Assembly: GCA_964450705.1 (NCBI GenBank)
Contig: CAYVDB010000011.1
Coordinates: forward strand, 1-22,925
DNA from: CAYVDB01 sp964450705
Lineage (GTDB): Bacteria > Patescibacteriota > Minisyncoccia > Phycocordibacterales > Zambryskibacteraceae
Direction: 5' to 3'
DNA: 22,925 nucleotides
A program made the translations under genes and the position numbers. Positions 11,398 to 17,986 of the stretch are shown piece by piece; within the stretch, counting starts at the first letter, position 1, and each line of letters opens with the position of its first letter. The notes below the pieces were generated by a model. It saw only the letters and a list, made by a program, of their open reading frames with translations. It searched no databases and was not told the origin of the DNA.

Positions 11398-12933
11398 TTA
11401 CTGAGGGTTGTACTTGGAGAACGTGATTTCGATCATGACAGGGTCAAGATCTCTCGCGCGAAACTCCACCCAGAGAGGGTATCGAGAAAGGCGGTTTTCT
11501 TCGTCGCAGTTCTCTTTTACCATCGTCTGTTCTTCAATCACTTCTTGCCTACTTATGGGATCTTGATACCCATAGCGCACAATGTAGTCAGTGCGGAAGT
11601 TCACAGGCTCCCACTCGAGGACAAGTCCTTCGGTAGAAATCCTGCGGGTATAGCTCCCATCTCCCTGCGCAATCACTGTGTCCTTGCGGACAAAGTCCAA
11701 GCGTGCCGATCCTCCGTAACGAGCGAAACGCTCGCAAGGGTCGACAGCAGTACTGTCTCTCCATCTGTGTGCGCTTGCAAGCCAGGGACGACCATCCGGA
11801 TACTTGGACCTGATGATCTTGGCACAGCCGATATTTCCAGCTGTTGTCATGATGTCAAACCCTTGGATTCCGCATGTGTCTCCCCAGACTGACTTTCTGA
11901 TCTGGAAAATACCGAACGCATCGACGCCATCCCTATTCTGGACAATAGAACTGTCCCCCGAAGCATCCACTCTGAATTGAGTGAAGTCGCTTTCGGCTGC
12001 AGCGATTCTCCACATCAATGTGTCTCCTGGAAATGCGAGCATCACAGTGTCCTTTTCAGGCCCCTGTGCAGCATTCCAGTTCCAAGATGTCGAAGTGGCT
12101 TCCCCTGTATTGGGCGAAGGCGCAGAATCCGAAGGAGTGTTTTCCTTTGGTGCTTGCGCTTTATACTTTGTCCATCCAAGAGATGTCATCCAGATTCCCA
12201 GCACAAGCGCTCCGGCATAGCCGAGAACTTTCGTGCGAGTGTCCGTCATCATCGCAAGAAGGATTGCAACGATTGCAATTCCTCCCTGAAACTGCCAGAA
12301 CCACAACTGGTACATCCATGTCCCGTATTTATCTGGGAATAGGATGAATACCAGAAGGTTGAGAAGGCCATACAAAACAACGGTCTTCCCGATTGCTCCA
12401 ATTGCTCCAGGTGTCCTGAGCGAAGAAAGCCAGGCTACCATTTTTCTTCCACCAATCTTGCGAATGATGAAGATGAGCCCGGCAAGAACGACAACTCCGA
12501 GGGCAACCTTTACGAAAACACCAAAGGCGACGCCAAAAGAGATTTTCCCTGAGAAGGGAAGCCTCAATCCTTCAAGGTTCTTATAGAGGTAGCGGCCTAG
12601 AGAAAAGATTCCTGCTCCAACGAGAAGGGAGTAAAAAAGTTTCCTATTTCTCCCAAACTCGATTCTTGCTCCTCGGATCAGTCCGAGTAGTAGAAGCGTG
12701 ACGCTGAGCGTAACTGTCGAGAGGGTGATCACAAACCACTCTCCGGCAGTGCTTAACTTCCGTAGCATGATTTGTTTTCCCTCGTGAAGTATGGGTGGTA
12801 TGGCCAACGCAATAAGTGTTGGGACCAAGAGTAACGTTGCGACAAGAGCAAGTACGGAGAACCCCAGTGATTCTAAGCCGTACCTTAATCGCCATAAGGC
12901 GGTAAGAAGTATGGCTCGTGGCTTGAAATTCAT
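11398..12933 (-). CDS. Polytopic membrane protein with C-terminal lytic-transglycosylase/lysozyme-like domain
   Basis: 511 aa. The N-terminal half has about seven hydrophobic helices (roughly 23-49, 66-87, 97-116, 131-158, 180-199, 206-229, 235-254). A Pro/Ser/Thr-rich linker (~258-295) leads to a soluble domain that looks like a goose-lysozyme/SLT fold: catalytic-type Glu in IAAAESDFTQF (E314), GVDAFGIFQIRKSVW (337-350), TAGNIGCAKII (364-374) and PWLASAHRW (383-391). Such domains cut peptidoglycan glycan strands, often to let envelope machines through. A further beta-rich segment follows (~400-511). The start is supported by aggagt 5 nt before the ATG. The gene has its own promoter and terminator and faces the pilin-like array; VirB1/VirB6-like functions are a guess from that context. 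It looks more GC-rich than the array. Confidence 0.72.
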   Translation of the reverse strand: MNFKPRAILLTALWRLRYGLESLGFSVLALVATLLLVPTLIALAIPPILHEGKQIMLRKLSTAGEWFVITLSTVTLSVTLLLLGLIRGARIEFGRNRKLFYSLLVGAGIFSLGRYLYKNLEGLRLPFSGKISFGVAFGVFVKVALGVVVLAGLIFIIRKIGGRKMVAWLSSLRTPGAIGAIGKTVVLYGLLNLLVFILFPDKYGTWMYQLWFWQFQGGIAIVAILLAMMTDTRTKVLGYAGALVLGIWMTSLGWTKYKAQAPKENTPSDSAPSPNTGEATSTSWNWNAAQGPEKDTVMLAFPGDTLMWRIAAAESDFTQFRVDASGDSSIVQNRDGVDAFGIFQIRKSVWGDTCGIQGFDIMTTAGNIGCAKIIRSKYPDGRPWLASAHRWRDSTAVDPCERFARYGGSARLDFVRKDTVIAQGDGSYTRRISTEGLVLEWEPVNFRTDYIVRYGYQDPISRQEVIEEQTMVKENCDEENRLSRYPLWVEFRARDLDPVMIEITFSKYNPQ

Positions 12934-12983
12934 TCCGTACTCCTATTGAAAAGAAGTGTTGGTAAGGTGCTGGTCCGCCTGGT

Positions 12984-13011
12984 ATTATATCATATTTATA
13001 TATAAAGTCAA
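12984..13011 (-). promoter_or_regulatory. Promoter of the membrane transglycosylase gene
   Basis: On the minus strand TTGACT (13011-13006), 16 bp, TATAAT (12989-12984), with TGA just before the -10. The spacer and flanks resemble the promoter of the SPFH gene (14226-14253). The leader is about 45 nt and carries a Shine-Dalgarno. Confidence 0.8.
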
Positions 13012-13036
13012 ATTATATTTATGTTAAAAATTAATG

Positions 13037-13067
13037 AAAAAGCCGGACCTAGCAACAGGTCCGGCTT
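13037..13067 (-). terminator. Terminator of the SPFH gene
   Basis: An 11-bp perfect stem AAGCCGGACCT / AGGTCCGGCTT (13040-13050 with 13057-13067) is followed on the minus strand by TTT and an AT-rich tract. It begins 19 nt past the stop codon. Confidence 0.88.
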
Positions 13068-13085
13068 GATGTATTTCTAGACTCC

Positions 13086-14171
13086 TTAAGGGGCGTCATC
13101 CTTTGGAGTTTTTTTCTCGCGCGATGATTCGGTGATAATTCCGAGATTCGCACTTCCTACTGATACGACATTTGCTCCAGCAATTCCGCGGGAGAAAGCC
13201 TCGGTTGCCGCAAGTTGGAGTCCTACTTCGCCACCCTTTTCTCGAAGGAGTTCAAGGCGACGAGCCTCTGCAGCTCCTAGGGTTTCAATCCGTTCGGCTT
13301 CAAGCTTTCCTGCGTCACGGTCACCTGTGGCGAGCGCTACCTTAGCTCTGGCTCTCTCAGTTGCGCGAGCTACTTCTTGGAGAGCTTCCGCAACCTTGGG
13401 GTCTCCCGTTTCAAGGTCAAGGTCTACGAACCGAAAGCTACGGACAAAGACTCCGATGAGAGAAAGGAACCCTCGTTCCTGCATGCCGCCCTGTTGAAAA
13501 CTTGTCTTGAGGACAATGTCAACAAGGTCATTTCCGCCCGCATCTCTCTCGACCTTGATCTCGTCAATGTCGTGTGTGCCGAACCATTCCCGGAGAATTT
13601 GGCGTATGCCATTTTCAATCTGGGTTTCCCATGTGCCAACAATAAATTCTGCTTGCACAGGGAAGATTATTTGAACAGCAAACTCAACAACTGCCGGACA
13701 CGGCCACCGATCCTTAGCGATGAATGTTTCCTTGAAGCCAATGGTGTGTTGGAAGAGAGCATAGCCGTCATCACGGTGTGCAGGCCTGACGATCTCGGCT
13801 CCTTCCTCGTCTTTACGAATTACGTTGTAACGAGGAGCTCTCCGGTATATGTATCGATTCCAGCCTACATACACAACACCAAGGTTGCTCAGGAATGTCC
13901 TTCGGTCTTCTCCGTTCGGTACAAATTCCTGGCGTTTCTTGTCGAAATCGTACCCAGGAATTGAGGGGTAGATTCCATCGAATGGACCATTCGGACTGCC
14001 TCGCACTATCCGGATGTATGATCCGGGAGGGCTTTTCAGTCGAAAACAACTCCACCAATTGTCGCGACTCGCGTACCACACGACAGCTTTTCCCAGAAGC
14101 ACCGGACCAAAATTGACGAGTCCGAACCCCAGGATCATGGCTACCAAAAGCCAGATGATTGTTCCGATCAC
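13086..14171 (-). CDS. SPFH/band 7 (stomatin-prohibitin-like) membrane protein
   Basis: 361 aa. A single N-terminal membrane helix (about 4-31) is followed by the SPFH domain (roughly 45-255; e.g. VVEFAVQIIFPVQAEFIVG, WETQIENGIRQILREWFG) and then an Ala/Glu/Arg-rich coiled coil (about 265-335; EVARATERARAKVAL, AERIETLGAAEARRLELL). SPFH proteins oligomerise on membranes and organise lipid microdomains or regulate membrane proteases. The start codon is GTG (14171-14169), fixed by a strong gaggagg 4 nt upstream. The region between the helix and the SPFH core is longer than in typical stomatins. It is transcribed alone from its own promoter to its own terminator. GC content is visibly above that of gyrA or the pilin array. 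Confidence 0.85.
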   Translation of the reverse strand: MIGTIIWLLVAMILGFGLVNFGPVLLGKAVVWYASRDNWWSCFRLKSPPGSYIRIVRGSPNGPFDGIYPSIPGYDFDKKRQEFVPNGEDRRTFLSNLGVVYVGWNRYIYRRAPRYNVIRKDEEGAEIVRPAHRDDGYALFQHTIGFKETFIAKDRWPCPAVVEFAVQIIFPVQAEFIVGTWETQIENGIRQILREWFGTHDIDEIKVERDAGGNDLVDIVLKTSFQQGGMQERGFLSLIGVFVRSFRFVDLDLETGDPKVAEALQEVARATERARAKVALATGDRDAGKLEAERIETLGAAEARRLELLREKGGEVGLQLAATEAFSRGIAGANVVSVGSANLGIITESSREKKTPKDDAP

Positions 14172-14225
14172 TGTTCCTCCTCAGCAAATGAGTAGTAGGG
14201 AATTACGAAGAGCTTTCTGTTGCAG

Positions 14226-14253
14226 ATTTTATCATAAAATACTAAAAAGTCAA
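14226..14253 (-). promoter_or_regulatory. Promoter of the SPFH gene
   Basis: On the minus strand TTGACT (14253-14248), 16 bp ending in TGA, TAAAAT (14231-14226). It is nearly the same design as the promoter at 12984-13011, suggesting that the two genes are co-regulated. Confidence 0.75.
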
Positions 14254-14355
14254 GTTATATAAACTATAAGGAGCTAAGTTGTCATGGTAATAAGACCAAA
14301 TTATATTCAAAACTACATATTAGAAGTTTAAATAGTTTAAATATTAAAAATATTT

Positions 14356-14391
14356 TATAACAAACCTGTGCGATCGCACAGGTTTGTTATA
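14356..14391. repeat. 36-bp perfect palindrome, probable terminator of the tRNA unit
   Basis: Two 18-bp arms meet with no spacer at CGATCG (centre 14373/14374); the core is ACAAACCTGTG-CGATCG-CACAGGTTTGT. As RNA from the minus strand it forms a long hairpin followed by TTATAAAATATTTTT, which would serve as a terminator for the tRNA-Lys/tRNA-Leu unit. A dimeric DNA-binding site is the alternative. It also separates this unit from the SPFH promoter. A smaller hairpin (GCTCA-TTTT-TGAGC type) lies beside it at about 14394-14408. Confidence 0.6.
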
Positions 14392-14417
14392 CGGCTCATT
14401 TTTGAGCTATTTATTTT

Positions 14418-14566
14418 ATTGGTGCTGGGGAGAGGACTTGAGTCTTACAGACTCAGTATCCCAATTGGATTTTTATTCGCAAAAACTCATAAAAATCTCA
14501 ATTGGGCTTCAAGTCAGCGTAACGCTTTCATATAGAAAGCTACGCAAAGCACCTCGTTTTACTCGG
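14418..14566 (-). other. Structured tract ending in a copy of the tRNA-Leu 3' end
   Basis: Downstream of tRNA-Leu(UAG) lies ~150 bp without a gene. Its distal end (14421-14441) repeats exactly 21 bp of the tRNA-Leu 3' region (14565-14585), and at 14418-14420 it continues into an encoded CCA that the intact tRNA lacks. Inside are a long hairpin (14460-14467 with 14499-14506, continued by GATTTTTAT/ATAAAAATC), a small hairpin (14524-14529 with 14535-14540), a GAGTCT/AGACTC hairpin (~14441-14455), and closing pairs (14421-14426 with 14549-14554; 14435-14441 with 14509-14515). It may be the remnant of an insertion into the tRNA 3' end, a degenerate tRNA, or a processed small RNA. Confidence 0.55.
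14421..14441. repeat. 21-bp direct repeat, copy 1 (att-like)
   Basis: Identical to 14565-14585 in the same orientation, 144 bp apart. The bases correspond to the acceptor-stem and T-arm end of tRNA-Leu(UAG). Copy 1 is followed (in tRNA orientation) by CCA. Confidence 0.85.
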
Positions 14567-14585
14567 TGCTGGGGAGAGGACTTGA
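14565..14585. repeat. 21-bp direct repeat, copy 2 (within tRNA-Leu)
   Basis: Second copy, forming the 3' end of the intact tRNA-Leu(UAG). Here the bases after the discriminator are CCG instead of CCA. Confidence 0.85.
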
Positions 14586-14647
14586 ACCTCCACGCCTTAC
14601 GGCACTTGCTCCTAAGGCAAGCGTGTCTGCCATTTCACCACCCCAGC
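14567..14647 (-). tRNA. tRNA-Leu (anticodon UAG)
   Basis: A class II tRNA of 81 nt: acceptor GCTGGGG/CCCCAGC, D-arm, anticodon stem CTTGC/GCAAG with loop CTTAGGA (anticodon TAG), a variable arm GTGCCGTAAGGCGT, and T-loop TTCAAGT. The discriminator is A. CCA is not encoded (the next bases are CCG). Confidence 0.95.
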
Positions 14648-14666
14648 TTTTTTATTGTGATCACAG

Positions 14667-14739
14667 TGCGCCCAGTAGGATTCGAACCTACGACCTTCTC
14701 CTTAAGAGGGAGCAGCTCTACCAACTGAGCTATGGGCGC
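14667..14739 (-). tRNA. tRNA-Lys (anticodon CUU)
   Basis: 73 nt: acceptor GCGCCCA/TGGGCGC, D-arm AGCTCAGTTGGTAGAGC, loop CTCTTAA (anticodon CTT), T-arm with GGTTCGAATCC, discriminator A, no encoded CCA. The outermost anticodon-stem pair is G-A. It lies 19 nt upstream of tRNA-Leu(UAG) on the same strand. Confidence 0.94.
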
Positions 14740-14795
14740 AATATTGTTTTTTGTATCTGAGAACTTACACAGTATACCTCCCTATATTCTACCAA

Positions 14796-14836
14796 CTCCC
14801 GCCCGAACGACTGAAGCCATTCAGTCGGGCGGGGAG
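14796..14836. repeat. GC-rich imperfect inverted repeat between the tRNAs and the hypothetical gene
   Basis: CCCGCCCGA (14798-14806) pairs with TCGGGCGGG (14825-14833), and CTGAA with TTCAG inside, with a 4-nt ACGA bulge. It stands out against AT-rich flanks and has no T-run on either strand, so it is not a standard terminator. It may be a REP-like element or an RNA-processing structure. The rest of 14740-14896 shows nothing else clear. Confidence 0.5.
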
Positions 14837-14896
14837 CTATGGGAGCATATAATTTGAACAGGGAAATCCTACCAGATTTTTTATATAGGTAAAAGC

Positions 14897-15322
14897 TTAT
14901 ACGGCACTCTTTATTTTTTCTTCAATAATAGTTCGCTCTCCATCAACCACCTTCACTAAGAATTTTATACCCCAAGCGTTTTCTGGTGGTTCTTCATTTC
15001 CAATTTTCACAAACCACGGCACCTGCCCCACTCCAGGTTCAGAATGTGCTGTACAAGCGTAAGTTCGCATTGTTCCTGGGGCTTCAGTTGTTGTTTCGCC
15101 TTCGAGCTCTCGTAGGAGTGTTTTATGATTTTCTGAGTTTTCGTGTGATGTGTCTCGAGGATCACCAGGTTCTGTGTAAAACAGAAACCTCCAACCACTA
15201 TTTTCAAACGCATCGGTTTCTTTCCCAAATGCTTCCAAAGACACAAACTCTTCTTTCCTTATGGAAGGTGTTAATGTCTCTGTAGCTTTCTGTTCTTCAA
15301 TAATAGGCTCTTGTTCAATCAT
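14897..15322 (-). CDS. Hypothetical acidic protein, 141 aa
   Basis: I do not recognise this protein. It is soluble and acidic, starts with a low-complexity Glu/Thr tail (MIEQEPIIEEQKATETLTPS), and then has a compact-looking region with aromatic residues (SGWRFLFYTEPGDPRDTSHE, RTYACTAHSEPGVGQVPWFV) ending in an IKFLVKVVDGERTIIEEK strand pair. No signal peptide, membrane helix or known motif is visible. It starts 35 nt after the CCA end of tRNA-Leu(UAA); a TATACT box 8 nt before the ATG suggests a near-leaderless mRNA. Confidence 0.65.
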   Translation of the reverse strand: MIEQEPIIEEQKATETLTPSIRKEEFVSLEAFGKETDAFENSGWRFLFYTEPGDPRDTSHENSENHKTLLRELEGETTTEAPGTMRTYACTAHSEPGVGQVPWFVKIGNEEPPENAWGIKFLVKVVDGERTIIEEKIKSAV

Positions 15323-15330
15323 ATATATTA

Positions 15331-15336
15331 AGTATA
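15331..15336 (-). promoter_or_regulatory. -10 box directly before the 141-aa gene
   Basis: TATACT on the minus strand ends 8 nt before the ATG at 15322. No -35 is seen, since the upstream DNA is the tRNA gene. It is the same arrangement as at 3617-3622. Confidence 0.5.
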
Positions 15337-15356
15337 ACGTACTTTATTTATTGCAT

Positions 15357-15441
15357 TGGTGCCCGAGGTGGGAATCGAACCCACACGCCTTACGGCCGCC
15401 GATTTTAAGTCGACTACGTATACCAATTCCGTCACTCGGGC
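15357..15441 (-). tRNA. tRNA-Leu (anticodon UAA), CCA encoded
   Basis: Class II tRNA: acceptor GCCCGAG/CTCGGGC, anticodon loop CTTAAAA (anticodon TAA), variable arm GCGGCCGTAAGGCGT, T-arm GTGGGTTCGATTCCCAC, discriminator A (15360), then CCA (15359-15357). It lies 43 nt downstream of tRNA-Cys. Confidence 0.95.
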
Positions 15442-15484
15442 TTCATATGTCTTAAGAAACTTTGTATTTTTTCTCGAAAACTTG

Positions 15485-15558
15485 AGGCGTAGACCGGGAT
15501 CGAACCGGTGCATAGCGGTTTTGCAGACCGCCGCGTTGACCAACTTCGCCACTACGCC
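15485..15558 (-). tRNA. tRNA-Cys (anticodon GCA)
   Basis: 74 nt: acceptor GGCGTAG/CTACGCC, anticodon stem GCGGT/ACCGC with loop CTGCAAA (anticodon GCA), T-arm CCGGTTCGATCCCGG, discriminator U as usual for Cys. CCA is not encoded. Its 5' end is only 6 nt after the rbfA stop codon, so it is probably cut from the infB-rbfA transcript. Confidence 0.95.
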
Positions 15559-15564
15559 ACGATT

Positions 15565-15897
15565 TTAATCATTTTCTAACAGGAAATCAATGCGTTGTCT
15601 ATTCTTCTCTCCGCTATCAATCGAGAATTCTATCTCTGGCATTCTGCCGATACGCGCATGTTTCTCGATGTAGTTAATAAAGTCTCCCATTCTACGTTTT
15701 AGAAGATCAAGGACTGCGGGTTCCTGACTTTCAGGTAGAACAGTAAATAAAATCCTAACACGTTTTTGATTGTCTGATATTTGTGAGCCGGTTACGGTAA
15801 TTAAAGATGTCCTGTTTGATTCTCTCTCAATCCACTCTGCAGCAAGGTGTTGCAGAAGCTCCGGGAGTTTTTCTTTTCTGTGTGAGATACCTTTCAT
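15565..15897 (-). CDS. rbfA: Ribosome-binding factor A
   Basis: RbfA binds the pre-30S subunit and aids 16S rRNA 5'-end maturation. The 110-aa protein has the family's KH-like layout: ELLQHLAAEWIERES, then LITVTGSQISDNQKRVRILFTVLP (central strands), a helix LLKRRMGDFINYIEKHARIG, and the RMPEIEFSIDSGEK strand. The usual A/S-kink AVxxLxxxxG is replaced by AVLDLLKRRMG. The start overlaps the infB stop (ATGA), and infB-rbfA is a standard pair. It ends 6 nt before tRNA-Cys. Confidence 0.9.
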   Translation of the reverse strand: MKGISHRKEKLPELLQHLAAEWIERESNRTSLITVTGSQISDNQKRVRILFTVLPESQEPAVLDLLKRRMGDFINYIEKHARIGRMPEIEFSIDSGEKNRQRIDFLLEND

Positions 15898-17393
15898 TTT
15901 TTTACCATAGTAAAAGAAACAATTTTATCTCCAGGAGCAATTTCGAATTTTGCTTCAATGAGTGCGCCGAACTCATTTTCTTCCGACACTGAATTTGTTT
16001 TTTGCTTCATGACTTGAAGCTCTCTGACACGACCTCTGCTTATTTCAAGGTCTCTTCTGAATATTTTTACCTGATCGTTAAGGGATAGAACTCCAGACTC
16101 TACTCTTCCGCCGAGAATCTGTTTATCTTTGGTTTTACTGAATGTCTTTAGGACTTTTGCGGTACCCAGAATTTCTTCTACCTCTATAGATGGGGTTTTC
16201 TCTTCAAGGGTTTTTGCTAGCCACTCTGTAAGTTTGTATATAATGTCAAAGCTGTGAATTGTCATGCCAAGACGCTCAGCAAGATTTGCTGCCTTCGGAT
16301 CGACTTTAGTGTGAAATGCGATGATTAAAGAATTTTGATCTGTATTTGCTGTATGGATGTCGTTTTCAGATACAGGGCCGATTCCTTCTAGTACTATTTT
16401 TGGAGCAATTCGGTCTCCACGAAGTTTCTTGATTTCATAGATGAGTGCATCAAGGCTCCCAGCGCTATCGGTTTTTATTATGATTGGTATCAATAGCGCA
16501 TCCGATGAACTCTCTTCTAAAGTATTTTTATCTTTTTTAAGATTTTCTGTTTCGGCTTCTATGAGGAGAAGAGCTTCTTTTTTACTTGAAACAGAAATAA
16601 AACTATCGCCTGCTTTTGGAAGACTGTCCCAACCCACAATACGTACTGGACTCGAGAAGGATATCGATTCAACTGGTTTTCCAAGAAAATTCTCCATAAT
16701 ACGAAGGGGAGCGAAGCTTGTGCCTGATACTACAAATCCACCTTTTTCTAGTGTCCCGTTTTTTACAATTGCGCTAGCTGAAATTCCTTTTTTTGTATCA
16801 AGGTTGCTTTCAATAATAATTCCACTTCCGGGGAGTTTTGGATTTCCAGTAAGTCCTTCAAGCTCTGCAACAAGAAGTATCATGCCGAGCAGTTCATCTA
16901 TGCCTGTTCCAACTTTTGCAGAGACAGGAACCCAGGGGATAGTCCCACCGTATCCTTCTAGAAATATGTCATTTTCGGCGAGACTTTGTTTGACTCTATC
17001 TATATTTGCCCCGGGTTTGTCTATTTTGTTAATGGCAACTATATATGGCATCTTTGCCTCGAGAATAACCCTTTGTGCTTCAAGGGTTTGGGGTTTTACG
17101 CCGTCTTCAGCAGAGACTACAAGTATTGCGATATCTGCAACGGAGGCTCCGCGAGAGCGAATACCTTTAAAAGCTTCGTGCCCGGGTGTGTCGAGAAAGG
17201 TTAAGGAATGGTTTTTCCCATCTTTCATGTGATTTACTTCATACGAAGAAATATGTTGGGTTATCCCTCCGGCTTCTTTGAGAACCGTATTTGCATTTCT
17301 TATAAAGTCTAGGAGGGTTGATTTTCCATGGTCAATATGACCCATGACAACAACTACGGGAGGACGTTCTATTGTGGTGTCTTTATCCTTCAT
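15894..17393 (-). CDS. infB: Translation initiation factor IF-2, short form
   Basis: IF-2 is the GTPase that brings fMet-tRNA to the 30S subunit and promotes subunit joining. The 499-aa protein starts about ten residues before the G domain: P-loop GHIDHGKST (about 18-26), switch GGITQHI, DTPGHEAF, NKID and VSAK. Domain II, domain III (IIIKTDSAGSLDALIYEIKK) and the C-terminal fMet-tRNA-binding domain (VLKTFSKTKDKQILGGRVESG) follow. The whole N-terminal region of ordinary bacterial IF-2 (several hundred residues in E. coli) is absent; the reading frame does not continue upstream because the DUF4446 stop overlaps the ATG. This fits the reduced proteins of Patescibacteria. The stop overlaps rbfA. 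Confidence 0.95.
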   Translation of the reverse strand: MKDKDTTIERPPVVVVMGHIDHGKSTLLDFIRNANTVLKEAGGITQHISSYEVNHMKDGKNHSLTFLDTPGHEAFKGIRSRGASVADIAILVVSAEDGVKPQTLEAQRVILEAKMPYIVAINKIDKPGANIDRVKQSLAENDIFLEGYGGTIPWVPVSAKVGTGIDELLGMILLVAELEGLTGNPKLPGSGIIIESNLDTKKGISASAIVKNGTLEKGGFVVSGTSFAPLRIMENFLGKPVESISFSSPVRIVGWDSLPKAGDSFISVSSKKEALLLIEAETENLKKDKNTLEESSSDALLIPIIIKTDSAGSLDALIYEIKKLRGDRIAPKIVLEGIGPVSENDIHTANTDQNSLIIAFHTKVDPKAANLAERLGMTIHSFDIIYKLTEWLAKTLEEKTPSIEVEEILGTAKVLKTFSKTKDKQILGGRVESGVLSLNDQVKIFRRDLEISRGRVRELQVMKQKTNSVSEENEFGALIEAKFEIAPGDKIVSFTMVKK

Positions 17394-17887
17394 TTATTTT
17401 TAGTCTCATATGCAAGAGAGTTTTTTGCTTTTTGTAAGGTTTCTTTCTCTTCTTTTGTAAGCTCAAATTCTGAAGAAAATTTCTTAACTGGTTTGGAAAA
17501 TATACTTACTCTATCCCTACTGTAAAGGCTTGAAACAATCGCACCATCTCCTTTTTCATTTAGAAAGGCTGTTGCAAAGCTCTGGTTTCCCCCTTCGCCG
17601 GTTCCTTTGAACGGATTAAATCGAGTTGTTTCAACTGACTGGATACTGCGTTTAAGCCGAGCCTCAATATTTTTCAGGTACTCAATAGACTCTCTTTGGA
17701 ATGTTTGGAGATCGGAAACTCCCTTCAAAAGTTCGTGAATGGTTTCCTCCAGGCTGTCTCCTTTTTTCCCGCGCAGTACCTTATTAAACCGGTGTTCTAG
17801 GCGTATTAATAAAAGCGTAAGAACAATGACTACACCGATTAAAATGTAGACAACCATCTCTGTGCTAATGATTGGAATAGGAATCAT
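17390..17887 (-). CDS. DUF4446 family membrane protein
   Basis: About 165 aa. An N-terminal membrane helix (MVVYILIGVVIVLTLLLIRL) is followed by a coiled-coil-like helix (SLEETIHELLKGVSDLQTFQ) and the DUF4446 signature: TRFNPFKGTGEGGNQSFATA, then FLNEKGDGAIVSSLYSRDRV, SIFSKPVKKF and a final LTKEEKETLQKAKNSL. Function is unknown; it is a membrane-tethered cytoplasmic domain. I prefer the ATG at 17887 over 17914, because the -10 of a good promoter (17913-17918) overlaps the earlier codon. It begins the operon that continues with infB, with an ATGA overlap. Confidence 0.82.
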   Translation of the reverse strand: MIPIPIISTEMVVYILIGVVIVLTLLLIRLEHRFNKVLRGKKGDSLEETIHELLKGVSDLQTFQRESIEYLKNIEARLKRSIQSVETTRFNPFKGTGEGGNQSFATAFLNEKGDGAIVSSLYSRDRVSIFSKPVKKFSSEFELTKEEKETLQKAKNSLAYETKNK

Positions 17888-17912
17888 AAAAGGGCTCTTT
17901 AGACAGGGTGTC

Positions 17913-17940
17913 ATTATACAAAAAAAGAAGCATTTTACAA
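17913..17940 (-). promoter_or_regulatory. Promoter of the DUF4446-infB-rbfA operon
   Basis: On the minus strand TTGTAA (17940-17935), 16 bp, TATAAT (17918-17913). Transcription would begin near 17906, leaving about 19 nt before the ATG at 17887. It is divergent from the cysteine desulfurase promoter 12 bp away. Confidence 0.75.
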
Positions 17941-17951
17941 TGAGGGATATC

Positions 17952-17980
17952 TTTACACCTATTTTTTTAAATGGTATTCA
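17952..17980 (+). promoter_or_regulatory. Leaderless promoter of the cysteine desulfurase gene
   Basis: TTTACA (17952-17957), 17 bp, TGG-TATTCA (17975-17980), then only 6 nt to the ATG at 17987. The start point should coincide with the start codon. Confidence 0.7.
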
Positions 17981-17986
17981 TAGTCA

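Noticed and set aside
11356..12347. Plus-strand ORFs opposite the membrane transglycosylase gene
   Set aside because: Shadow frames of a GC-richer gene, Cys/Arg/Ser-rich and lacking start signals.
13377..13964. 195-codon plus-strand ORF opposite the SPFH gene
   Set aside because: It is antisense to a gene with clear domain motifs, SD and promoter, and its translation has no recognisable pattern.
16441..17232. 263-codon plus-strand ORF inside infB
   Set aside because: Antisense to the highly conserved IF-2 G domain; a codon-bias artefact.
17888..17914. Upstream ATG for the DUF4446 gene
   Set aside because: It overlaps the -10 of a good promoter, and the extra nine residues (MTPCLKSPF) look untranslated.
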